Source: Siphonodentalium dalli (lineage: Eukaryota > Mollusca > Scaphopoda > Gadilida > Siphonodentaliidae). From it: a stretch of DNA of 64,000 nt. The DNA lies in the NCBI GenBank assembly GCA_032622095.1, contig CP136067.1, positions 196,876,052-196,940,051 of the forward strand, given 5' to 3'. How positions within the stretch are numbered: the first letter of the stretch is position 1; each line of letters starts with the position of its first letter. A program made the position numbers and the translations under genes. The notes beneath the pieces are model-generated. The model was not told the DNA's origin, ran no database searches, and worked only from the letters and a program-made list of their open reading frames with translations. This document shows, in pieces, positions 46,141 to 56,399 of this stretch.

Positions 46141-46300
46141 TCATTATGTGATGTCGTATGTATCAAAATAATATGAGGTATACGTTATATCGTGTGGTAT
46201 GATTATTATTATATGATGTCGTTTTATCATGAAGTTGTTTCATTATTATATAAGGTGGTTTTGTCATTATGCGATATTTCATTATACAGCGTTGATCTAA
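46141..46300 (+). repeat. Degenerate right edge of the 21-bp satellite
   Basis: Single diverged 21-mers (tatgtgatgtcgtatgtatc, tatatgatgtcgttttatcat) and partial ones (ttgtcattatgcgatatttcat) continue to about 46290 without the 63-bp order. Confidence 0.7.
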
Positions 46301-46444
46301 AATAGTGGAAAACGAAGGCATAAACGGGCCGTGCGATGAATGCAAGCAATCCACAATCCAACGTTATAATATTTAAACTCAGTTGTTCAAAACATGTTAT
46401 TTTGTTAGGGGATGCGAAAACGTTTTTTGATGAAAATTGCTTGA

Positions 46445-46830
46445 GATGACATCCGATATTTTTCTTTAACAATTTTATCATTGTTTTCTTACATTCTTTA
46501 ACAGTTTTATCTTTTTTAAAATCAATTTTTCTTACATTATTTAACAATTTTTATCATTTTTTCTTACATACTATAACAAATTTTATAAATTTTTTCTTAT
46601 AATCTTTAACAATTTTATCATTTTTTCTTACATTCTTTAAAAAATAAAATTTGCTAATTTTTGTTATATCAATTTTTCTTACATTCTTTATCAATTTTTA
46701 TTAATTTTTCTTCCAGCATTCTTTAAAAATGTTATCATTTTGTTATCATTATTTCTTACACTCTTTAACAAATTTTGATTTTTGTTTTCATTTTTCTTAC
46801 ATTTTTTTACAATTATAAAAAATAATATAA
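46445..46830 (+). repeat. AT-rich ~35-bp degenerate tandem repeat
   Basis: Loose copies of tttttcttacattctttaac + aattttatca recur about ten times. The same words form the spacer between hairpins at 12360-12405 and 38855-38895, so this is an expanded version of the hairpin-module spacer. Confidence 0.85.
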
Positions 46831-46841
46831 AATTTGTTAGG

Positions 46842-46908
46842 CCAATGCATTCTCTTATATATGCGAGGCGACCTATGGTCGACTCGCATATATAAGAGAA
46901 TGCATTGG
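46842..46908. repeat. 67-bp hairpin module, lone copy
   Basis: This is the same near-palindrome as at 12267 and 31072, preceded by ttgttagg and followed by cacagggttttcaca. Its left partner is missing. The 46445-46830 spacer expansion occupies its inner side. Confidence 0.9.
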
Positions 46909-47183
46909 CACAGGGTTTTCACAAACAATCAGGAAGCTGTCGTCATGAAAGGGTTAATCATGTCGACATCGCAGTATCATAATGGGACAAGGACTGGCTG
47001 TCAATGTCAATGTTTCCCACCATGACGAACAGAACATCAACAGAGTTTGCTCGAACACAAATCTACGAGGAGCTACTCTATCGATTGTGATTGCACTCTA
47101 AGAGCCAGACGCGAGAATCCAAACATATCTCGTTGGTGGAACTCATCTAGACCGGGAGCTGTTATGGTACCCACATGACTTAA

Positions 47184-47634
47184 AGGTACTCAATCCGATT
47201 CGATGCTCCGCATATCATCAGATTCCAAATACAACAACAATAACAATAACAACAACAACAACAACAACCACCACCACCACAACAACAACAACAACATTTA
47301 TTTTTTAAATGCCACTTTAATTATCAGAATTGATTCGATTAATTGCCCAAAAATAATGCTGACCACAGTAAACTCTAGTATAAAATTGTCCGAAACGTGT
47401 TATTTATTAACATTTTGTTATCCGCAATTTTGTCCGAGACCGCCGGCTTGAAGAACATTTTCCAGGCCGCCAAAAATTACATATTTCGGAAAATAAACAA
47501 TATCAAAAATCGATATCTGATCACTCTGAGCGTTGATGGATGGCTTCCTTGACTCGAATAAAATACCCCCCCCCCCAAAGCAGCCCGAATCCAAAGAAAT
47601 AGTAATTTGCGGCGTTAATTCGGGTTATGTATCT
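47184..47634 (+). mobile_element. TTAA MITE (AGGTACTCAA family), copy 4
   Basis: TTAA at 47180-47183 and 47635-47638 brackets aggtactcaatccgattcga ... cgggttatgtatct. It contains an (AAC)n/(CCA)n tract (47231-47296), a C10 run near 47567, and the internal block gatggcttccttgactcgaa shared with copy 1. A complete, diverged member of the family. Confidence 0.85.
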
Positions 47635-47637
47635 TTA

Positions 47638-48650
47638 ACTTTACTCCACTCAATGTCAGCCTTATTATATCTCTCAACTTTTAAGCAAAGTTAACACGAA
47701 AAAAGTGGTCGTGTGGACACCAGACAAGATTGCGACAAACATGGCCACCCGTTTTTTTTCTTCAGACGAGGCACTAATTCAGTTTGATGCAAATTAGTGG
47801 ACTAAAGACTTGTCAAATATATATAAATGTAAATATTTGTATGAAAGTAAGACACAATGCCACCTTGCTAGGCGAAAACTGGAACTCACGGTCTAACATG
47901 GCGGCCAAAATGGCCACCGGAAATGGAATATATGACGTTTTTTTCACCAATATCTTCTAGATTAGCTTCTGCTGTTTGGAATTGGCTGATATTTGTGACT
48001 TTATTTTGTATTTTTCATATTTTGCTGATCGTTGGAGCAATGCCAATGTCCTAAGGCATTCCGTTTTGTCCCTCGACAAATAAATTTTACAAAATGCAGT
48101 ATAAAACTCAACCATAAATCAAAATTGAGATTCTAGTCATTTTTAGACAACAATTGAGCAGAACTGTATTACCTACGAATAATACAACTCCATGGAGCCA
48201 GTATTAATGTTACTTTGGCTCAAAATGGCCGCCACTAGTATAGTAGATATGTATATTGCCCCAGCGTGCCCTGCAGTCGCTTGCAAGTTGTAGTTGATGA
48301 ATACCATTGGTTATCCTGATTTATATACATTGAAAACTAACATTTCTGACACACCTTGGCTAATTGTTAGTATTGTAACCACTGATCTTACCAAAAATCA
48401 TTGGATTTTTACCACAAACTTGACATCAAAATCGGTAAAAATTAACTTTTTAGATTTAAACCATGGAACTATCTTCGGTATAAAATGTGTTCATTGTTCA
48501 TCTTAAATATGTCACACTGTGGTGTTTATAGACCAAATTACTCAAGATTGTTTGCAAAGTGGCAACCCAATCTGGTAAAAACTTGAAACCTGAACATTAT
48601 TCTCTGCTATTCCGAGAAGGCAAATTGTGACTCCTTTGATTATTAAGCAT
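47638..48650 (+). repeat. Dispersed repeat, copy 2 (longer partner of 10430-10900)
   Basis: Matches the 10.4-10.9-kb copy in reverse complement at both ends. The middle (about 47800-48430) is absent from copy 1. It contains recurrent aaaatggccgcc / atggcggccaaaatggccacc stretches (47895-47925, 48225-48240). The plus frame 48294-48506 lies inside and is not convincing. Confidence 0.7.
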
Positions 48651-49138
48651 GCTAGTGATTAACTGGCAACTAAATATCCATCAAACACACCAACTTGTGC
48701 TCCTGTCAAAAAATCCAATGCAAGATAACATAATATTCCTGCATTTTGTTTTTCAATTTTCAGGAAACAGAAATACAATATCTAAGTTTTCCCCATAGTT
48801 TCCTGGGAAATTCTGGAAGCTGAATGTATCATTAACAAACTCAAAGCTAAAGTACTACAACGTATGCCATTTATATTGTATAAAGAATATAATGGATGGA
48901 ATCCTTCCAAGCTATCAAAATGAATATTTCCTTCTTACAAGCTCACACTCCTCATTACAAATAAGATATGTCTGTTTTCGATTAACACCACCTAATTTTC
49001 AGACTAATGGAGGAAACAGATGTGTCTGTTTTCGATTAACACCACACAATGTTCAGACTAATGGAGGAAACAGATGTGTCTGTACAGCTGCGAGCCTGTG
49101 GAATTATAATGCCAAACTAATCCATCCCACGTGCAATA
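48651..49138 (+). other. Unrecognised, with a 57-bp direct duplication
   Basis: agatatgtctgttttcgatt ... cagactaatggaggaaac (48964-49019) is repeated at once at 49020-49077 with minor changes, then begins a third time (agatgtgtctgtac). The rest is unremarkable. Confidence 0.6.
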
Positions 49139-49142
49139 TTAA

Positions 49143-49581
49143 AGGCCCACTTAATTTTCGAATGCCCAGATAACATTATACACAACATATTCCATATTAT
49201 ATACCATTTGGAAGAGGGACCAAAATATATATATATTCCACCAGAATATGGAACAGCTGTGGCCTAGGAGTGTCCACAAAGTGATAGATATTCTCAGATT
49301 AATTCCAAGACTTCTCCCTTGTCAACCCAGATGCATCAGAATTCAAACTAAGAGATAGAGTTATTCTCCCTCCATTGCGAATAATAGACTTTCCAGAACA
49401 GCCCGGATCAAAATTAAGCGAACAGCACAACTCTGTACCTCAATAAAAACAACATGCTCCCAGTCTATTCGACCGGATCAGTTGATAATACAATGCTTTG
49501 GAGCTTCCTCTTTCAAAGGGTATATAATACGGAATATGTTGTATATAATGTGATCTGGTGATTTGAAAATGAAGTGGGCAT
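49143..49581. mobile_element. TTAA-bordered foldback MITE
   Basis: Inverted arms 49143-49225 (aggcccacttaattttcgaa..., cacaacatattccatattat) and 49500-49581 (...gtatataatgtgatctggtg, aaatgaagtgggcat) pair with moderate divergence. TTAA flanks both ends (49139-49142, 49582-49585). The inner 270 bp is unique. No transposase. Confidence 0.75.
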
Positions 49582-49589
49582 TTAAGCAC

Positions 49590-50290
49590 TGGAATTATTC
49601 AGTAAAGGGCGAGTTATTCAAGAGGATGAAGGACATGGAGGAGTCGGAATATGTCTATTATTAGGGTATTCTAAATGTTGGTGTGTATCTGTCTGCCCTA
49701 TCAACTGAATGTCATCCTATCATTCGTCACTGTTTGCAACTGGCAACATATGTGGTCAGCAAGGGCTTTCCAAGCTAAATCACTTCTTGGACACCGTGGG
49801 GGTGGTGGGAATGCATTCGGGACAAATTGGTATGGATGGCAGACACGTTTAACACATCATAGGATTAATTACCCCTGGTGGTATATGTGTTCCGATTTGC
49901 TCATGTCGTTTACCATGAATGCATGTAGGGGTTTTTATTAAATCTGACCCCTGGCCATTTCTATACAACATATGCAGTCAACATGGGCTTATCTAAGCTA
50001 AACTGCCAGAAATGGTGGGGTGGGAACTGCGAGAGGAATATCCCACATATATGTTCCACAATAAGTTTTATTTCGCACTCCGCGTGTATACTAATGTAGA
50101 GATTCGTGTTTCGCCTGGGCGCTGGTGGTGTTATTTATAGAAATTGGAATTTTTGGGACGATTTTAAAAGTCGAACTGCGACCCGGATGCCGAGTCCGGT
50201 AAAAGGTGTAGCTGGGAATTTCAATTTCGTGTATTGACCTTTACATTATTATGTCAATAATGTTGATTTTGGATTGTGACAAGCTATGTT
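49590..50290. other. Unrecognised, perhaps a diverged duplication
   Basis: The stretch 49735-49800 (gcaactggcaacatatgtggtcagcaagggctttccaagctaaa) is echoed at 49962-50010 (acaacatatgcagtcaacatgggcttatctaagctaaactg). An 88-codon plus frame at 49675-49941 covers the first unit but has no recognised domain. Confidence 0.45.
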
Positions 50291-50299
50291 AATCTTATA

Positions 50300-52500
50300 T
50301 CTATATTTGCGAATATCTGTCTGTCTGTCTGTCTGTGTTCTATAGAAATTCACAGGGGACCATCTAGATGATGCCAAAGGTGTCTACTAGGAGTAGCTTT
50401 TTACGAGAAAGATAATGGTCGGGGTCAGAATTTTCTAAAGTGACGCCGTTGTTGTCAGGGGCAGAAAAGGGGGAGGGGCAGAAAAAAAAATTGTCGCCGA
50501 TAGTCACTAAACTTATATATAATGATCCCCATGATATGAGGAATCTAATGGTGCGGTTTAAATATGGCAAAAGTCGCACAGTTTGCGTCAGGGGTGTCCG
50601 GAAGGGGGAGGGGCAGATTTTTTTTCTGTCGCCGATTTCCACCAAACTTATATATAAACATCTCCATGATATGAAAAAACCAACGGTGTGGTTTAAAAGT
50701 GGCGTCGTTCGAGTCAGGGATGCACGGAAGGGGAGAGGGGCACCAAAATTGAAAAACTAATTTTAGCGCCGATCTCCACCAAATTGATATATATTCTTCT
50801 TCATGATATAAGGAATCTGATTGTGCGATTTAACAACGCCAAACCCATGATATGAAAAAACCAACGGTGTGGTTTAAAAGTGGCGTCGTTCGAGTCAGGG
50901 ATTCGCGGAAGGGGAGAGGGGCACCAAAATTGAAAAACTAATTTTAGCGCCGATCACCACCAAATTGATATATATATTCTTCTTCATTATACAAGGAATC
51001 AAATTGTACGCTTTAACAACGCCAAATTGTTGTCTTTTGGTTGAGAGATTGTGAGGGGTGGGCACTAAATTTGATAATAATTGGTTTAGTCGCCGATTGC
51101 CACCACACATATACAAAATCATCCCTATGGTATGAGGAGTCTAATGGTGTTGCTTATATCTGTCAAATGTGGCCTCATTCGAGTCAGGGTTGCATTGAAA
51201 GGGACAGGGGCACCAAAATTGATGCTCAATATTTTTGCGCCAATTTCCACCAAATTGGACGTCCTTATCCAAGATACGACGAATCTAATCGTGTGATTTA
51301 AAGACGCCATAGTGGTGCTGTTTGTTTGTGAGATGGGGTGTGGATTGTCATCAAATTTGATAAAAAAAAAATTTAGTCGCCGATTATCACCAAACTTATA
51401 AACAATCATCTCCATGATATCAGGAGTATAATCGTGTGGTTTAAGGATGTCATAAGTTGGGCCATTCGAGTCAGTGGTGTATAGAGATAAGAGGGACACA
51501 ACAAATTATATCTATATGTTTAGTTCCGATTTCCACCAGATTGATACATATTCTTCTCTATGATACGAGGAATCTTTAGATACACCAAATTTGTGCCCTA
51601 TGGGTGAGAGATATGGGGACCTTAAATTTGATACGAATTTGTATACTCGCCAATTTTCACCAATTTCATATATATGCATCTCTAATCTCTAATGAGTCTT
51701 AGTGTGTGCAACCTGAGACTGAAATAGGGACGGGAGGGTCACCAAGACTGATACCAAATATTTTTAGTACTAATTACCATCAAATTCAGACACGTTCTTC
51801 TCAAATGATACAAGAAATCAAATCGTGCTGTCTGTCTGTCTTTCTGTCTGTCTGTGTGCGTTCTATATATAACTTTACGCGGTACAATCGAGATGACACC
51901 AAGGCGTTCTAAGAGGGGTAACTGTTTACAAGGAAGATAACGGTGAGGGTAAAAAAATTCTAAAATGACGCTGTTGGTGTCAGGGGAAGAAAAGGGGGAG
52001 GTCGGCAAAATTAAAAATATATCGTGAAATAGTTTTGTCGCCGATTTCCACCAAACGAATACATAATCACTTTCGCAATATGGCGTTGTTCGAGTCAGCG
52101 TTGTATCAACAATTGATTTAATAAACTATTTGATATATTATTCTTCTCTATGATACGAGGAATATCATCGTGTGATTTAAAGACGTCAAATTGGTGTCGG
52201 TTGGGTGAGAGATATGGGTCATAACTATTCTCAGAATTTGTTTAGTTGCTGATTACACCAAACATATATATAATCATCGCCAGTATATCATGCATCCATG
52301 AGTCTAATGGGAGTGGTTTAAATATGCCTAAAGAGGCAAACGCTGGTACAAGTTTATTTGGTACCAATTTCCACTGAATTCATACACGTTTTTCTCTAAT
52401 GATATACCATGAATTAAATCAAATTTGGTGTCGTTTGCGTCGCGGATGGCGAGCGGATATGCACTTTCATTGATAAGATTGCTATTCGCCTTTATCCACA
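50300..52500 (+). repeat. Tandem ~180-bp units in left arm
   Basis: Repeated words include cgccgattt.caccaaactta, catctccatgatatgaggaat, aatggtg.ggtttaaa, gtcgttcgagtcaggg.tg and ggaaggggagaggggcacc. A (CTGT)n + gttctata start occurs at 50322 and again at 51833, so the arm comprises two larger head-to-tail units. Short frames here are by-products. Confidence 0.8.
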
Positions 52501-52519
52501 TATAAGTTATATATAGTCA

Positions 52520-53534
52520 CCCAGGCCATCTCCATATCATTTTAAGTAGTTTTGGACGTTCACATTTCACAATCCCGACCCACTTAAGTCACTTGAACAA
52601 TTATATCTTCTTAACTGTCATATTTATATGGGAATAGCAATCAGGGCATTCACGAAATGAGCTAGCAAAAAAGAGATTCATAGAAGAAGCATTAAACGTA
52701 TATTTATCATTATATTGAAGAGATACATATATTCGTGAAAACTGAGAGACCCCGAACCGTCAGAGGATTGCATATATATTATAATAAAATTGAGTCTGTT
52801 CCATTCAACACAGTTTCCACAAAAAAGTTACAATTTGTCAAGAGATATGGAAGGCCTGTTCAAAAATAGTGGTCACAGTGTGCAATCAAATATAGTTTCT
52901 TCTGATATACAAGAAAATGCAGTTAGTAGCATAAGACTTTTCAGGATCCTCCCAATACTGCACATCTGACAAGGGTTTTATAACAGATTCCTCGACTGAC
53001 ATAAACAACTCAAAATCTCGCTCTGTGTCTGGCACATGTAGCTAATATTTATGCGCATCAACATTTCGTTTAAACAGAGAATATTTAGCCATATATAGCA
53101 CCATGAACAGAGGAGCACCTGGAATTTTTTTGAAACATCTGTATCTTCATGTAGATAGCCAGGTGTCCTCGAGAACTTAGTTCAACCCACTAAATTGATT
53201 GATACATCTTAATATTTAATACCCAATTATCATCTTTTATCGAACTAATGTGTTTGTGATGTTCATGTATCATATTATAACGTATAATGTATACGCAGTT
53301 GTATAAAAATACATACTTCATTATTGTTGGAACAGATTAATCGCGACAAACAGAATGACAATTGACAAGGTGGGCCACTACTTATATCCCATGACTGTAA
53401 TAATCATGTTTTATGATGCTATTTGAATATACCATTTATGAGAAAACGTGTAACACTTTTAAGCAAAAGCATTCTCTATCCCCAACAAATATCCACAGCA
53501 TACAGAGGGTTTCTCATCGCATTAACCTGAGCAC
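52520..53534 (+). repeat. Left inner arm, non-tandem part
   Basis: Pairs with 55232-56380. Examples are aagtcacttgaacaattata and agctagcaaaaaa.agat.catagaagaagcattaaa. No coding signal. Confidence 0.75.
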
Positions 53535-54100
53535 GCCGGGTAACCCTGCTAGTTACTAATAAAAGAAGTGAAAAAGATAATTTGTAAGTCTTATATTTCA
53601 ACTTTTATAGACATTTTTCGTTCTGCAGCCCACTGTGGGTTGTGGTCGGAGACGGCCGAGTCGGCCGCCGGTTCGTTTAATAGGTGCTGGTTGTTATTGT
53701 TATTTTAACGGAATTCTGAGTTGGTCATTCGCGAAACCAATATATTTTATATTCTATAATTACAATCATGGGTATATAATATATGATCTTGAGCGCGTTA
53801 CTATTTCTGACTATGGTTTTCTTGTTCATACTGATTTAGTAGAGTAGGGAGTTCTGAACGTGGTGTCTGTTGTGTGGCCTCTCGTGTGGCTGGGTGGCAC
53901 CGGGGACTGTAATGGAAATAAATGGTCCCCGGCCTGCTTATTATGTTATCCCCGATAACATTCAGTCACATGCCAGTGTACCCAACTGAATTCCTATATT
54001 CTGTGCTCTTGCTTTTAAAACACCACAGCTTTAAATGAGATTATGATATATAATAGACATCATAGAGTAATATATAGAAACCGATTGTTCTTATAGTATA
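53535..54100. other. Spacer at the centre of the 8.7-kb palindrome
   Basis: This segment is not mirrored. It has a GC-rich patch (gagacggccgagtcggccgcc, 53649-53669, itself hairpin-forming) and a ggggactg...ggtcccc hairpin at 53911-53933. The 70-codon plus frame at 53635-53847 is unrecognised. Confidence 0.55.
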
Positions 54101-54113
54101 CTAGCAGGGTTAC

Positions 54114-55223
54114 CAGGGATGTGGCTAGAGGGGGGTGTGGGGTGTCTCACCCCCCCCCCCCAGCAGAGAGCTATATTTTCAATAGTTGGAAATTTCATAC
54201 CTGCCACAACGAAATTTCACACCAACAATAGGTTGAAAATGTTCTTGTAGTTTGATTATAAAACAATTTATTGGTTGGAATTTATTGTTTTTCGACCAAT
54301 ATTTGCATATGTTCCTATTTTTGGTCAAAAATTTTGACAGAAATGGACATCAGTTGGAAATTTTCCAACCTTAGGGGGGTGACAGGTTGGAAATTTCCAA
54401 CACTTGGAAAGCTTGTGTCCTGGTCCCTCCCCTGTGGCCAGTCAAAAACTTCTAGTTAATTTAAGAAAACAATATTGTCATACAATTGGTCAACATTGTC
54501 ATTGGAATTGTCATCAGTTGGAAATTTTCCAACCTAAGTGGGGGTGTAGGGTTTTAAATTTCCAACAGTAGGAAGGCTTGAGGCTAGTCTAGATGTTAGG
54601 ATTTTGCGATTTTCTTGTTCAGATTTCAAATTTTTCGCATACCGGGCCGAACCATGGTCGGCCCGGTGTGTCATTGCCCCATCCACATGGCCAATACAAA
54701 ACTGCTAATTAGTTTAGCAAAACAATATTTTACTACATTTGGTCAAACTTGTAGACATAAATGGTCATCAGTTGAAGAATTTTCCAACCTGAGGGGGAGC
54801 ATGAGGTTTGAAATTTCCAACACTAGGAAAGCTTCAGTTGAGGCCAGTCTAGATGCTAGGATTTGCGATTTTCTTGTATATAGTTTTCAAAATTTTCTCA
54901 CACCGGGCCAAACAACCATGGTCGGCCCGGTGTTTCCTGGTCTGTTGTCGGTAGCTGTGTGCATTTGTCTGGAATTAGATCACTAGTTGTTTTTTTTTAG
55001 GGCAATTTTCAGGTTAAAATATCTTAATGTTCTCATACTGGGAAAATAGAAGCATGGCTTATGAATATATAGGAAATTAGGCCTGAGCATGAGGTACAAG
55101 GGGGGGGGGGGGTGCAAAAAGTTGTGTTGGTGTGATTCCGACTCAAGGGGGAAATTGGAAATTCAGTTGGAAATTCCCAAGGTGGACACCCCCCCCAGCG
55201 GAGACCCTCTAGCCACATCCCTG
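54114..55223. mobile_element. hAT-like non-autonomous element with 8-bp target duplication
   Basis: Ends cagggatgtggctagagggg and (inverted) cagggatgtggctagagggt are flanked by the direct repeat AGGGTTAC (54106-54113, 55224-55231). The mirrored arm at 53515-53534 has the uninterrupted sequence, i.e. an empty site. An 8-bp duplication and CAGGG ends fit the hAT superfamily. The interior has three related blocks (from about 54347, 54511 and 54766) of catcagttggaaattttcc and ggttggaaatttccaac. Two copies of ccgggcc..accatggtcggcccgg follow. No transposase frame. Confidence 0.88.
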
Positions 55224-55231
55224 AGGGTTAC

Positions 55232-56380
55232 CCGGCGTTGCCCAGGTTAAAGTGATTTGAAACCTCTGCATGATATTTGATATTTGTTGGGAATAGAAAA
55301 TACTCTTGCTCAAAATGTTACACGTATTCTCATAAATTGCATATTCAAATAGCATCACAAAACGTGATTCTTACACAGTCATGGAATATAAGAAGTGGAT
55401 CACTTTGTCGATTGTCATTTTGTTTATCGCGATTAATCAGTTCCACCAATATAGAAGTATTTATTTATTTACAATTGCGTATACTTCAGAAGTTATAATA
55501 TGAAACATGAACATCATAAACACATTAGTTTGCAAAAATAAAAGACGACAATTGGGTTTTACAAATAGAGATGTATCAATCAATCTAGTGGGTTAGACTA
55601 ATATTTTGAGGACACCTCGCTATCATATCTCCATGACGATACAGATGTTTTAAAGAAATGTCCAGGTGCTCCTATGTCCATGGTGCTATATATTGGCTAA
55701 ATATTCTCAGTTGAAAAGAAACGTTGTTGCGCACGTATATCAGCTACATGTGCCCGACACAGCGAGATTTTGAGTTGTTTATATTGGTCGATGAGTCTGT
55801 TCTAAAAAATCCGCTGTATCAGGCAGATATACCCTTGTCAGTATTGGAGGACCATGAAAAGTCATGTGCTACTGACTGCGTTTTCTTTTATATCAGAAGA
55901 AAATATATGTGACTGTACAATGTGACCACTATTTTTGAACAGGCCTTCGATATATTTCCATATTTCTTGACAAATTGTAAATTTTTTGTGGAAACTGTAT
56001 TGAAAGCAACAGACTCAATTGTGTTATAATATATACATGAGCCATTTTAATATGCAATCGGTTCGATGTCTCTCAGTTTGCAAGAATATATGTATCTCTT
56101 AAATAGAATGATAACTATACTTTTAATGCTTCTTCTATGTATCTGTTTTTTTGCTAGCTCATTGTGTGAATGCCCTGATTCCCATCCCCATATAAATATG
56201 ATAGTTGAGAAGATATAATTGTTCAAGTGACTTAATTGGGTCAACATTTGTCGATATTGTGAAATTTGAACGCCAAAAATTCCTTTAAACGATATGGAGA
56301 TGGCCTGGGTGACTATATAGAACTTATAGGTGGATATCGGCGAATAGCAATCTTATCAATGATAGTGCATATCCTCTCGC
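55232..56380 (-). repeat. Right inner arm
   Basis: This is the reverse complement of 52520-53510 with about 12% differences and small indels. Confidence 0.75.
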
Positions 56381-56399
56381 CACCCGTGACCCAAATGTG

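Noticed and set aside
46834-47025. Peptide MLGQCILLYMRGDLW recurring at several loci as a conserved small protein
   Set aside because: It is the translation of the 67-bp hairpin module; recurrence follows the DNA palindrome, not coding selection.
53635-53847. 70-codon frame in the palindrome spacer as a transposase remnant
   Set aside because: No catalytic or DNA-binding motif is visible and the first third is explained by a GC-rich hairpin.
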